Of a stretch of 54,064 nt of DNA, positions 18,035 through 26,766 are shown piece by piece; the first letter of the stretch is position 1, and each line of letters opens with the position of its first letter. Under the pieces are notes generated by a model. That model ran no database searches. It saw only the letters and a list, made by a program, of their open reading frames with translations, and had not been told where the DNA came from. Source of the stretch: an uncultured Cytophagales bacterium. Lineage in GTDB: Bacteria > Bacteroidota > Bacteroidia > Cytophagales > Thermoflexibacteraceae. The position numbers and the translations under genes were made by a program. Location: assembly GCA_938039675.1 (NCBI GenBank), contig CALHUI010000024.1:1-54064 (forward strand), read 5' to 3'.

Positions 18035-19234
18035 CTATACCAACCGAATTGGTTCAAAATTTCGCCCCAATACGGCGGCAATGTCGGCTTTTAGCCAGTC
18101 CTGCACTAAGTTGGTATAGATGCTGCGGAAATCAATTTGATATTTCAAATCGCCGTTATCCAAATTGTTCAGGTCGGGCGCAGGGTTAAATACTCCCGTT
18201 TTTTTCAACGATGCCCCTATCAGAAACAGGCAATTAGCCGCTCCGTGGTCGGTGCCGTTGCTTGCATTTTGTGCCAGACGCCTGCCAAACTCCGAAAAAG
18301 TAAGCACTGCTACATGCTGTTGTTTGCCCATACTTTTTAAATGCTGCATAAAAGCATAAACGGCCTCACTGTATTCGGTTAGTAGGCGGGTTTGTTGCTG
18401 ATTTTGGCGCACATGTGTATCAAATCCGCTGAGTGATACGTAATAGACCCGTGTTTGTGCACCGCCATTTATCAGTTCTGCCACTGTTTTCAGGCGTTTA
18501 GCAAATGGGCTGTCAGGATAATCTGTATAGCTGTTTTTTATTCCTGATTTTTGGTAAATATAATCGGCAGATGAGATAGTTTCAGCCATCGTTTTATACA
18601 AATACGCTACATTTTCATGAGAGTCTTCTGCCGGTTTACCATATTTGGCAATATTTTCGTACACAGGGCTGTGTACTGCCTGATAGAGCTTTTTGGGGGC
18701 TTGCAAAGCAAGGGCTTTTACGTGATGTCCTTTCAGTGCAAGGCTTAGCGTATCATCTAATTCTATTGCCTGATGCGATTGGCAAATGCCGTTGCACTGC
18801 GAATCAAGATAACGCCCCAGCCAGCCTGTAGTCAGGTACTCATCGGAGTTGCTTGCCGTATGCCAAATATCCATTGAGCGAAAATGTGAACGGTCGGGGT
18901 TTGGATAGCCGACGCTATTGACTATGCTGACTAATCCGTCGTCATAAAGGCGACGAAATTTTTCCATTGCGGGGTTTAAAGCCAACTCATCGCTGATTTT
19001 TAGCGCATCGTTTGCGGCAATGGCAATGGTTTGTCGCTCGCGGTAGTAGATGTCGTTGCGGTAAGGAATGACCGTATTCAGTCCGTCATTTCCACCGGAC
19101 AACTGAATCACAACCAGAATTTTATCGTCGGGACTAAGTGCCTGTGCTTCAAAGGCTTTCAGGAAAGCGGGAATCATCATTGTGCCAGCGGCTGCCAATG
19201 AAGATTGTTTGATGAAATGTCTGCGGGAAGCCAT
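18035..19234 (-). CDS. DUF1501 domain protein with Tat signal
   Basis: 399 residues from the ATG at 19234; a TTG upstream is less likely because the twin-arginine motif SRRHFIK sits immediately after this Met. DUF1501 proteins belong to the alkaline-phosphatase/sulfatase superfamily: ILVVIQLSGGNDGLNTVIPY is the N-terminal metal-site strand, FRSMDIWHTAS follows, VYYVSLSGFDTHVRQN and LTFSEFGRRLAQNAS are the conserved core, and NGTDHGAANCLFLIG closes the site. It follows the DUF1800 gene in the same direction, a pairing found across Bacteroidota and Planctomycetes. Function unknown; exported in folded form by Tat. Confidence 0.9.
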   Translation of the reverse strand: MASRRHFIKQSSLAAAGTMMIPAFLKAFEAQALSPDDKILVVIQLSGGNDGLNTVIPYRNDIYYRERQTIAIAANDALKISDELALNPAMEKFRRLYDDGLVSIVNSVGYPNPDRSHFRSMDIWHTASNSDEYLTTGWLGRYLDSQCNGICQSHQAIELDDTLSLALKGHHVKALALQAPKKLYQAVHSPVYENIAKYGKPAEDSHENVAYLYKTMAETISSADYIYQKSGIKNSYTDYPDSPFAKRLKTVAELINGGAQTRVYYVSLSGFDTHVRQNQQQTRLLTEYSEAVYAFMQHLKSMGKQQHVAVLTFSEFGRRLAQNASNGTDHGAANCLFLIGASLKKTGVFNPAPDLNNLDNGDLKYQIDFRSIYTNLVQDWLKADIAAVLGRNFEPIRLV

Positions 19235-19342
19235 AGCGATTGTTGATTGGGTGCGATTTTGGGTGATATTATTAGCGGCTGTGGGCAATTTCAGTATTCA
19301 TATGCCCGGCTTTGCTTTTTTACTGCATCTTGGTAAATAGTA

Positions 19343-20743
19343 TTAACAAAGTTGATATTCAGGCAGAGATGCCAGCGAAAGACTTATAAACTGAACGGCT
19401 GCTTCACGATTGGTGGTTGGTGTATTTTTGAGTATCAGTTGTTTATTGGCATCCGACAATTTATTTTGCAAAAGGTAGGCTGCCAATTGTTCCAATATTT
19501 CCTTTTCGGAACTGCCGGATGCAATTTTTGAAAGCGCATCCCAGTTTGCCGTTGCTTTCAGTTTGCGGAAATTGCGCTGCGCCAAAAACTCTGTATTTAC
19601 GTCGCCGTCATCTTTTGCTTCTACGGGCAGTTCTATCTCGCGCATAATAGAAAAAGGCAGGAGCGTACGCACCATAAGTGTTGAACTGTCAATCCAGTTT
19701 TTACCTTCTGCCCAGCCGGCCACATTGGGTGGATAAAACACCACTTGTCCCAGCAATTTTTGAATGAATAGCAACGCATTTTCAGGTTCAAATTGCAGCC
19801 CGAACTGACGACGAAATTGCGTAATATACTCCACAGGCGCTTTAATACGACTGCCGATATTTTTTGGCGAATAAAACCAATCGGCAGTAAAAATTTGCTG
19901 CATTAGTTTACCGATTTCGTATTCGCTTTCGTAAAAACTGTTTGCAAGTTCACCAATGATACCTTCATCGGGAGTATCATTTACAAAGTACCGATAAATT
20001 TTTCGGATAATAAATATAGCAGTTTCGCGTTTGTCTAAAATCATGCGGATAATATCTTCACCGCCCCAGTTACCGCGTTTTCCCATAAAAGTTTTCAGGT
20101 CGGTATCATGGAAAAATTGGCGAAAAACAAACTCTCCTTGTTGGTTGAAGCCCCAGCCGGTAAAAGCTCTTGCTGCTTCCTTAATATCGGTTTCGGTATA
20201 ATTGCCGCGACCCAGTGTAAATAATTCCATCACCTCGCGGGCAAAGTTCTCATTGGGGCTGTTTTTTTTGTTTTGCTGGTTGTTCAAAAATTGCAGCATT
20301 GCGGGGTCTTTGGAAATGCTCATTAGCAAATCGCCAAATTTGCCTAATGCCTTTTCGCGTATCAGATTGTTTTGCAGTTGCGCAAAAAAGGCGTTGAGCG
20401 TGCGCGTGGCAAAGTGTCCGTGCCAAAACAGGGTCATTTTTTCGCGTAGGCCTGCCTTGCTTTCCGCCATTTGCCTCATCCACAACAGGTTGAGCTCGCG
20501 CCCGCGATTCAGCGCATCCATCACCAATTCTTTGCGTTCTTCTTTGTCGGTAAAAAGCAGTTTTATAACTTTTAACTCATTGTCGTTCAGTAGGTTTATC
20601 GGTTGATAGGACTTGCTGTCCGAAAAAATGGCTTCTACGTGCTTCTGGATGGGCATTTGCAGGGCGGCAGGCAGTTGCTCGGGCTGCAGCCCAAAGCCGG
20701 CACGCAGATAAAGGTGTTGAATATGTTGTTGGTTGCTTGGCAT
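19343..20743 (-). CDS. DUF1800 domain protein
   Basis: 466 residues from an ATG. It opens with HLYLRAGFGLQPEQL, the typical DUF1800 start (usually HLLRRAGFG). Characteristic blocks follow: LREKMTLFWHGHFAT near 135, NFAREVMELFTLGRGNYTETDIKEAARAFTGWG near 165-200, and YPPNVAGWAEGKNWIDSS near 360. Aligned family members are exported, but no clear signal peptide is visible here. It lies 108 bp upstream of the DUF1501 gene, the usual partner, and the two presumably act together. Biochemical role undescribed. Confidence 0.9.
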   Translation of the reverse strand: MPSNQQHIQHLYLRAGFGLQPEQLPAALQMPIQKHVEAIFSDSKSYQPINLLNDNELKVIKLLFTDKEERKELVMDALNRGRELNLLWMRQMAESKAGLREKMTLFWHGHFATRTLNAFFAQLQNNLIREKALGKFGDLLMSISKDPAMLQFLNNQQNKKNSPNENFAREVMELFTLGRGNYTETDIKEAARAFTGWGFNQQGEFVFRQFFHDTDLKTFMGKRGNWGGEDIIRMILDKRETAIFIIRKIYRYFVNDTPDEGIIGELANSFYESEYEIGKLMQQIFTADWFYSPKNIGSRIKAPVEYITQFRRQFGLQFEPENALLFIQKLLGQVVFYPPNVAGWAEGKNWIDSSTLMVRTLLPFSIMREIELPVEAKDDGDVNTEFLAQRNFRKLKATANWDALSKIASGSSEKEILEQLAAYLLQNKLSDANKQLILKNTPTTNREAAVQFISLSLASLPEYQLC

Positions 20744-20803
20744 GGCAAATCGGGTTTGTTTGCGTGTTTTGACAAATTCAAAAGCCGTTGGTTTAACGGT
20801 TAA

Positions 20804-20842
20804 AAAAGTCCCGACAGGTTTTAGAACCCTATCGGGACTTTT
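20804..20842 (-). terminator. Rho-independent terminator of the GH16 gene
   Basis: A 15-bp stem with one mismatch (AAAAGTCCCGACAGG with CCTATCGGGACTTTT), 9-base loop, then six T on the minus strand. It lies about 110 bp after the GH16 stop. The remaining 20744-20949 interval shows no gene. Confidence 0.75.
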
Positions 20843-20949
20843 GGTTGCCGGGTACTAAGTGCTGTGATAATGCAATCAGAATCGCCAACACAAATATTCG
20901 GATTGTTGCTAATATTTAAACCCCAATCCGAATGGCTAATTTATTTTAC

Positions 20950-21762
20950 TTACTTATCATTGGCATAAACTCTCACCCAGTCTACTTCCATTCGTTGCGG
21001 CCAGATGTTCTCATCTACACCTTTGAGTCCACCCCAACTACCGCCTACTGCAACATTTAAAATCAGATAAAACGGCTTATTAAAAGGCCATTCCCTCTCG
21101 GTTTTATGTTCATTGGGGAAAGTAAAATATTTTTCTCCGTCAACGAACCAATCAATTTTTTCGGGAGTCCAGTTAATAGAGTAGACATGAAAATTTTCTG
21201 AACAATCAGGAACTTGCAGTGTATCGCCGCGTTGCGTGCCAATAGAGTGGTAATAGGCCTTAGTATGAACTGTTCCGTGAATGAAGCCTTGATTGTGGCC
21301 AACGTGTTCCATAATGTCAATTTCGCCGTCATCAGGCCATTGAAGTGGGTCTTTGGAGGAAAGCATCCAGATAGCAGGCCATGTACCTCTGCCTTTGGGT
21401 AACTTGGCGCGCACTTCTATGCGCCCATAGGTGAAATCTCCTTTACCCTTGCTAATAAGTTTTGCTGAAGTGTAAGGATTGTTTTCCATACTGTCTTTGT
21501 GGACTTCAATAATGAGTATGCCATTTTCAATGCGTGCGTTTTTAGGGTTGGCTTTCGTGTAATATTGCAACTCCTGATTGCCCCAGCCGTGCCCGCCTAC
21601 ATCATAGCTCCACTTGGTAGTATCGGGCATAGCGTTACCGTCAAATTCATCTTGCCAAATCGGTTTTGCTTGATTGTCAGCTATTTCATTGTTCTTTTGA
21701 GACCGGCACGCACCTAATAACAAGGTAGCCATCGTCATACATAGTAAAATTGCTCTTTTCAT
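20950..21762 (-). CDS. Glycoside hydrolase family 16 lipoprotein (beta-glucanase/laminarinase-like)
   Basis: 270 residues. Lipoprotein signal with LLLGAC, lipid-attachment Cys at 19. The GH16 catalytic motif is GEIDIMEHVGH, with nucleophile E147, D149 and acid/base E152. IWQDEFDGNAMPDTTKW, NQELQYYT, GDFTYGRIEVRAKLP, GTWPAIWML, YSINWTPEKIDWFVDGE and LILNVAVGGSWGG are all standard family strands. Members with the extra Met in EIDIMEH usually cut beta-1,3- or mixed beta-1,3/1,4-glucans such as laminarin. The lipid anchor suggests periplasmic or surface location. It starts 4 bp after the end of the decayed DUF3667 gene and has its own terminator. Confidence 0.95.
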   Translation of the reverse strand: MKRAILLCMTMATLLLGACRSQKNNEIADNQAKPIWQDEFDGNAMPDTTKWSYDVGGHGWGNQELQYYTKANPKNARIENGILIIEVHKDSMENNPYTSAKLISKGKGDFTYGRIEVRAKLPKGRGTWPAIWMLSSKDPLQWPDDGEIDIMEHVGHNQGFIHGTVHTKAYYHSIGTQRGDTLQVPDCSENFHVYSINWTPEKIDWFVDGEKYFTFPNEHKTEREWPFNKPFYLILNVAVGGSWGGLKGVDENIWPQRMEVDWVRVYANDK

Positions 21763-21766
21763 GGCT

Positions 21767-22840
21767 TCAGAAAGTGAAAAATGAGATTAACAGTTCTAAT
21801 GTAAGAAAAATAAAAAACAATGTGGCATACCAAAAAGTAAAGGCAGACGATTTCAGCATCGTCATCATGCGCTCTTGTCCATACATATGCGCCTGAAGCC
21901 TTTATAATTATACATCAACAGAATTACGTGTGGGATGGGATGAAGACGCACCAGCCCATTCATTAATCGTGGATGGCAGTATCAGCAGCACACGCAACCT
22001 TATAAAAACCATACTGATTGAGAAAACAGAACAGATAAACGATTGTAAATAAAGTGTATTGACTAAGTATTCAATGTAATAAAAAGGTGAAAAAAGATAA
22101 ATAACCCGCAGAATTATGGCAAGCAGTGGTAACATAATAATCATTATCAGCGGAATATTGCTAATAATTTCATTAATGAACATTGGTAAGTTGTGATGTC
22201 CGATTTTTAGTAATTGTTTTGCGATTATTTTATCTAAGTATTTAATAAAATTAGCTTTTCTGATATGTAAACTATGATTTTTGAGACTGTCTAACAGCAC
22301 ACTTTCTGTCATTGTCGGGTCTTGGATGGTGCGAAAAAACTAGTTGTTGCTTACGCTGTGCAAAGAGGAGTCGGAGTTTTCGTTAGTAGCGTTTGCCTGT
22401 AAAATAGCGCTAAAGTTAATATCCTCGCGTACAGTGATAAGGTTTTTTTGTTGTCTAATACTGTCCATAGCTGCCTCCTTCTTTCCCCAAAGCTCTGATG
22501 TTCAGATTTTTAATTCCTGCGACATAGCCAAATACAAAAAGTGTAAAAGACTCATCAGGATATAAAGCCGCACTGAGTGGATGTAATGAATGCACTTACT
22601 TTCACTAAACGCCTGACTCAAATAGTCCGGGCGGAAAATAAAAGGCACAATACTTCTACCAAAACGGGAATCAAGCGTAATATAGTTATCAAATAAATCG
22701 TGCAGCATTTGCAAAAAAGATATGCATATAACAGTATTTTCCTGACCACACTGGGGGCAGTAGTTGTAGTGTATAGGATATTTCAGTTGGCAGTTTAGGC
22801 ATTGTCCGCCTCTAATGCGATGTCGCATGGAATTAACCAT
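21767..22840 (-). pseudogene. DUF3667 membrane protein, broken by four in-frame stops
   Basis: One frame carries the whole outline of a DUF3667 protein. It has an N-terminal zinc ribbon (CLNCQLKYPIHYNYCPQCG), DLFDNYITLDSRFGRSIVPFIFRPDYLSQAF, a first membrane helix VRLYILMSLLHFLYLA, a linker, further helices near NIPLIMIIMLPLLAIILRVI and LYLQSFICSVFSISMV, and the C-terminal MYGQERMM plus helix ending at 21767. The frame is interrupted by TGA (22502), TAG (22340) and two TAA (21908, 21902). No frameshift is needed to join the pieces. All three stop codons occur, so codon reassignment is not the explanation. It is most likely a decaying gene; short fragments could still be translated. Confidence 0.8.
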
Positions 22841-22899
22841 TTATTGTAATGCAAAAAAATTGATGTTTTCTAAAATACGACAAAGCAAGGCGTTTCTTG

Positions 22900-22907
22900 T
22901 AATTTTG
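22900..22907 (+). promoter_or_regulatory. Putative -7 box of the truA promoter
   Basis: TAATTTTG matches TAnnTTTG exactly. The predicted start near 22914 would leave a leader of only about seven bases before the truA ATG. No -33 TTG is evident. Confidence 0.4.
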
Positions 22908-22920
22908 TATCATTACAAGC

Positions 22921-23679
22921 ATGATGCAGCGTTACTTTCTGGAAATAGCCTACAAAGGCACTCGCTATCACGGTTGGCAAGCACAAGAAAATACTACGCT
23001 AACTGTTCAGGGAGAACTCAATCGGGCATTAGGATTTATTCTTAGGCAGCCTGTGGTAGAAACTATTGGCAGCGGCAGAACGGATACGGGCGTACATTGC
23101 AAAAGCCAATATGTGCATTTTGATACGGCAAACCCGATTGAGAATATCCCGAAATTTATCTTTTCCCTTAATCGCTGTTTGCCTCCTGATATATTGGTTA
23201 AAAATTGTTTACCGGTTCATCCTGAGGCGAATGCGCGATTCAGTGCTTTGAGCAGGGCTTACGAATACCATATTACTCGCGAAAAAGACCCTTTTAGCAA
23301 GGATTTGTCTTATCAGTTTGCGTATGCCTTAAATCTGAATGCCATGAATGAGGCGGCAGCTTTTCTGTTGCAATATGATGACTTTCAGTCATTTAGTAAA
23401 GTAAAAACAGATGTAAAGACCTTCCAATGTAAGGTTATGCATGCTTATTGGCAGGCTACCGATACGGGTTGCATCTTCCATATCAAGGCAGACCGTTTTT
23501 TGCGTGGAATGGTACGTGCCATTGTTGGCTCATTGCTCGACATTGGGCTTGGGAAGAGAACCATAGCCGATTTTCGGCAAATGATAGAAGTCAAAGACCG
23601 AACGCAAGCAGGGCGTGCTGTGCCTCCGCAGGGGCTTTTTCTTTGTCAAGTAGAATATCCGGCGGACATCTGGCTTTAG
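22921..23679 (+). CDS. truA: tRNA pseudouridine(38-40) synthase TruA
   Basis: 252 residues from the first of two Mets. TruA isomerises uridines 38-40 in the tRNA anticodon stem. The start is the typical RYFLEIAYKGTRYHGWQAQ; the catalytic Asp is D55 in GSGRTDTGVH; FSLNRCLPPDI and FSALSRAYEYHI follow, with LQYDDFQSFSKVKTD and RFLRGMVRAIVGSLLDIG in the second half. Length matches the family. It stands alone, with the DUF3667 pseudogene divergent upstream and 177 AT-rich bases after it. Confidence 0.96.
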   Translation: MMQRYFLEIAYKGTRYHGWQAQENTTLTVQGELNRALGFILRQPVVETIGSGRTDTGVHCKSQYVHFDTANPIENIPKFIFSLNRCLPPDILVKNCLPVHPEANARFSALSRAYEYHITREKDPFSKDLSYQFAYALNLNAMNEAAAFLLQYDDFQSFSKVKTDVKTFQCKVMHAYWQATDTGCIFHIKADRFLRGMVRAIVGSLLDIGLGKRTIADFRQMIEVKDRTQAGRAVPPQGLFLCQVEYPADIWL

Positions 23680-23799
23680 GCATAACTTATAATTAATTCA
23701 ATATAAACTTTTACTTTTTTTAGTTTAAATTTTACTAAATGCTTAGTTCTACTTAAATATTGGTAAGGGTTTTGCTAATTAAAAGATGTTAAATTAAGC

Positions 23800-23813
23800 T
23801 AGCACTAGTGCTA
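23800..23813. repeat. 14-bp perfect palindrome before the GT4 gene
   Basis: TAGCACTAGTGCTA is its own reverse complement and lies 43 bp before the start codon of the glycosyltransferase in an AT-rich upstream region. It could be an operator or a chance palindrome. Confidence 0.4.
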
Positions 23814-23856
23814 CTGCCACTACGACAATCAATCCTATTGGACTGACAAAAGAGGG

Positions 23857-24972
23857 ATGAAAATTTGTATTGTTACTAATTCGTCTTGGAATACTTATAA
23901 TTTCCGGACAGGGCTGATTCAATCGCTAAAAAAAGGAGGATATGAGATTGTAACTATTGCCCCCAACGACGGGTACATAACGCATCTTGAAAAATTGGGC
24001 TGTCGCCACCATATTATTGATATTGACAACAAAGGCTCCAACCCGATTAACGATTTTTGGCTGTTTATTCAATTGGTAAAAATATATGCGGCAGAAAGAC
24101 CGGACGTAATTTTACACTACACTATTAAACCTAATATTTACGGGACTTTTGCCGCTGCAATACTCGGTGTTCCGACCATTAATAATGTAACGGGGCTTGG
24201 TACTGTTTTTTTGCACCATAATCTTACTTCCCGCATTGCTCATGAGCTATATCGCTGGGCATTCCGATTTCCGCAAATTGTATTTTTTCAAAATCAGGAG
24301 GACAGAGATTTGTTTATAAATATGAAACTTGTACGTCCTGAAATTACAGATGTATTGCCGGGTTCGGGCATTGACGTGGAAAAATTCACACCCACTCAAA
24401 CTAAAAAAAATACAATTTTTACCTTCTTGCTGATAGCGCGTGTGTTGTATGATAAAGGGATTTTGGAGTATATAGCGGCTATTCGCTTATTGCGCAGTAA
24501 AGGGATTCGGGCAAAATTTTGGTTGTTGGGCAAGATAGATACAGAAGCTGGTTTAGGTATCCCTCCGGAAGAAGTTGCAGCATGGGAAGCCGAAGGACTG
24601 ATAGAATATTTGGGTACTACAGATGATGTTATTTCTGTCATCCGTCGTTCAGATTGCGTACTTTTGCCTTCCTATCGGGAAGGTACGCCCCGCACGCTGT
24701 TAGAGGCGGCCAGTTTGGGTAAACCCATTATTGCAACCGATGTTCCCGGCTGTCGCGATACGGTTCAGCATGGTTTCAACGGTTTCTTGTGCAAAGTGAA
24801 AGACCCCGAAGACCTCGCCGCACAGATGGAAAGAATAATGCAAATAGATGAGATAACATTAATGCGCATGGGCAGCAACAGCCGCAAACTTGCTTTAGAA
24901 CGTTTTGACCAAAATATTGTGATTTACAAATATCAACAGGCGCTTGCTTCCGTGATAGCCGAAACCATGTAA
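23857..24972 (+). CDS. Glycosyltransferase family 4 protein
   Basis: 371 residues, starting MKICIVTNSSWNTYNFRTGL. GT-B fold with an N-terminal acceptor domain (TIKPNIYGTFAAAILGVP, then NNVTGLGTVF) and a C-terminal nucleotide-sugar domain: GSGIDVEKFTP, FLLIARVLYDKGILEYI, LLPSYREGTPRTLLEAASLGKPIIATDVPGCRD with the EGTPRTLLEA donor-site motif, and NGFLCKVKDPEDLA. Relatives add sugars to lipid-linked intermediates in O-antigen, capsule or glycoprotein pathways. No other glycan genes are adjacent, so the product is unknown. It has a distinct upstream region with a palindrome at 23800 and is followed by a bidirectional terminator. Confidence 0.93.
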   Translation: MKICIVTNSSWNTYNFRTGLIQSLKKGGYEIVTIAPNDGYITHLEKLGCRHHIIDIDNKGSNPINDFWLFIQLVKIYAAERPDVILHYTIKPNIYGTFAAAILGVPTINNVTGLGTVFLHHNLTSRIAHELYRWAFRFPQIVFFQNQEDRDLFINMKLVRPEITDVLPGSGIDVEKFTPTQTKKNTIFTFLLIARVLYDKGILEYIAAIRLLRSKGIRAKFWLLGKIDTEAGLGIPPEEVAAWEAEGLIEYLGTTDDVISVIRRSDCVLLPSYREGTPRTLLEAASLGKPIIATDVPGCRDTVQHGFNGFLCKVKDPEDLAAQMERIMQIDEITLMRMGSNSRKLALERFDQNIVIYKYQQALASVIAETM

Positions 24973-25032
24973 ATGCGAAAAATATTGGTAAGTTCGCAGG
25001 TAATTTTACAAAATTTTGAAAATCAAAAAGTT

Positions 25033-25068
25033 AAACCCCAACAGTTTTAAAAGATTGTCGGGGTTTTT
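25033..25068. terminator. Bidirectional terminator between the GT4 and aminotransferase genes
   Basis: An 11-bp stem with one mismatch (AAACCCCAACA with TGTCGGGGTTT), followed by T on the plus strand and preceded by an A-rich stretch. The two flanking genes are convergent. Confidence 0.65.
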
Positions 25069-25074
25069 ACATGC

Positions 25075-26160
25075 CTACCATTGTGCCATTAAATCGCTTA
25101 GTTGCTGAAATACTTCTTTGGAGTGAGTCGGAAAGTTAGCAATTCGTATTTGCTTATCTTTCAGATTGCCATAGCCACTGCCTACTACAATGTGATGTTC
25201 TTTGCAAAAGGATATAAAATCGGCAGCAGGGCGATTCAGCACGTTGGCTACGATAACTGTTGCAGAGCGATGTGCCGGATTTTCTACAAATAATGAAAAT
25301 TTATCGGGGTGTTTTTGCAGATTGTGATATACAATGGCAGCTTTGCTGTCTGTTTCCTGACGCAGGGCTTTTATGCCGCGGCGGTTCATATCTTCGGCCA
25401 CTTTGCCCAACAGATAAATTCCAAGCATATTAGGAGTTTCGGGGGTTTCGTTTTTGCGGATAGCACTTGCTAATGAGGGCAGTGTATGATAAGTGCCAAT
25501 ACTCTTACCTTTGCTCAGTAACTGCTCGGCTTTGGAAAGGCATCGTTCATTGAATATCCACACACCCAAACCGGCAGGCAGACCAAAACACTTCTGAACA
25601 GAGAAGAACAAACTGTCTATTTGCGTAAAATCAATAGCCGGATAGGGCGCAGATGAAACCGCATCTACTATCAGCAGCGCATCGGGGAATTGCTTTCGCA
25701 AGGCATAAATATCTGCCAAAGGCATGGCAACACCTGTACTGGTTTCATTGTGGGTAATGCAAAGCAACTCAGGCGATTGAAAATCAGGTATTTGTTGTAA
25801 GTCAAAGCCTTGCCCGAGTGGGACTTCCCATTTTTCTGCTTTGCGTTGCAGTTGTTTGCTAAAATCGTAGAACTTTTTTGAGAAACTGCCATTGACCAAA
25901 TGCAGCGTTGTTTCTTCGCTCATATTTTGGATGGTGCGTTCCCAGACTTCGGTTGCAGAGGCTGTAAAAGCAATGTGATAGTCTTGGGGTAGCTGAAACA
26001 ATTCGCGCAGTTGTGTCAGCGTATGGGCTACTATTTGCTGAAAGGCTTTGCTGCGGTGCGAAATGGCACAAATATTTTCTTTCAGAGCGGTTTTGATGTG
26101 CCCCGGAACGGTGTGAAACAATTCGGAAGGACCCGGGGTGAGGAAGTAAGTGTGTGCCAT
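25075..26160 (-). CDS. Class V aminotransferase (phosphoserine aminotransferase-like)
   Basis: 361 residues from an ATG. PLP-dependent fold type I enzyme: FLTPGPSELFHTVP opening, FTASATEVWERTIQNM, NETSTGVAMPL, the cofactor-binding Asp166 in LLIVDAVSSAP, and the Schiff-base lysine K190 in FFSVQKCFGLPAGLGV. TPNMLGIYLLGKVAEDM and a final VVGSGYGNLKDKQIRIANFP fit the SerC-like branch of class V. It could make phosphoserine for serine or vitamin B6 synthesis, but related members act on other amino acids, so the specificity is left open. It is the last gene of a minus-strand run starting with the 1072-residue protein, 25 bp after maf. Confidence 0.88.
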   Translation of the reverse strand: MAHTYFLTPGPSELFHTVPGHIKTALKENICAISHRSKAFQQIVAHTLTQLRELFQLPQDYHIAFTASATEVWERTIQNMSEETTLHLVNGSFSKKFYDFSKQLQRKAEKWEVPLGQGFDLQQIPDFQSPELLCITHNETSTGVAMPLADIYALRKQFPDALLIVDAVSSAPYPAIDFTQIDSLFFSVQKCFGLPAGLGVWIFNERCLSKAEQLLSKGKSIGTYHTLPSLASAIRKNETPETPNMLGIYLLGKVAEDMNRRGIKALRQETDSKAAIVYHNLQKHPDKFSLFVENPAHRSATVIVANVLNRPAADFISFCKEHHIVVGSGYGNLKDKQIRIANFPTHSKEVFQQLSDLMAQW

Positions 26161-26185
26161 AGTTTGATATTGTTTTAAACGGATA

Positions 26186-26764
26186 TTATGCGGGCAACTG
26201 ATGAATTATTTCATAAACCAAATGAGTGGGCAAGCCCATCACGGTAAAGAATGAGCCCTCAATTTTGTAGATGCCAATCATACCAATCCACTCCTGAATA
26301 CCATATGCGCCCGCTTTGTCAAATGGTCGATAATGCTGAATGTAGTACGCTATTTCCTCTGCCGTAAGTTTCCGAAAGTGGACTTTTGCTACATCGCTGC
26401 GGGTAATTATCTGCCGAGGAGTCATCAAACTCACACCGGTAATTACTTGGTGCGCTTGGCCGGAGAGCATCTGCAACATGGTGGTAGCCTCTGCTTCGTC
26501 GGTAGGCTTATTTAGTATGTTGCCGTTGCATACTACCACCGTATCGGCAGTTAAAACAGCCTGATTATCAACAAGTTCATTTTCAAAAGCACGTGCTTTT
26601 TTTTCGGCCAAATAGGCTGCCGCATTCTCTGCACCGATATGGGTGGGGATAGTTTCATCGGTATTTTTTACCTGTACTGAAAAAGTAAAGCCCATTTCGT
26701 TCAGTAATTGCCGACGGCGTGGAGATTGCGAAGCCAATATAAGTTGTAAATCAGTGCGTATCAA
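26186..26764 (-). CDS. maf: Maf family nucleotide pyrophosphatase
   Basis: 192 residues if read from the TTG at 26764. No suitable ATG exists and the family start LILASQSPRRRQLL follows within nine codons. Maf/YhdE/YceF enzymes hydrolyse dTTP, UTP or modified nucleotides to monophosphates. Conserved blocks present are SQSPRRRQLL, VLTADTVVVCNGNIL, MLQMLSGQAHQVITGVSL, FDKAGAYGIQEWIG and IEGSFFTVMGLP. The start lies 2 bases after the stop of the bifunctional-nuclease gene, a spacing that suggests coupled translation and supports the TTG start. Confidence 0.92.
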   Translation of the reverse strand: MIRTDLQLILASQSPRRRQLLNEMGFTFSVQVKNTDETIPTHIGAENAAAYLAEKKARAFENELVDNQAVLTADTVVVCNGNILNKPTDEAEATTMLQMLSGQAHQVITGVSLMTPRQIITRSDVAKVHFRKLTAEEIAYYIQHYRPFDKAGAYGIQEWIGMIGIYKIEGSFFTVMGLPTHLVYEIIHQLPA

Positions 26765-26766
26765 TT

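Noticed and set aside
22502-22504. TGA in the DUF3667 frame as a selenocysteine or recoded codon
   Set aside because: TAG and TAA also interrupt the same frame, and no selenocysteine-type hairpin is apparent.
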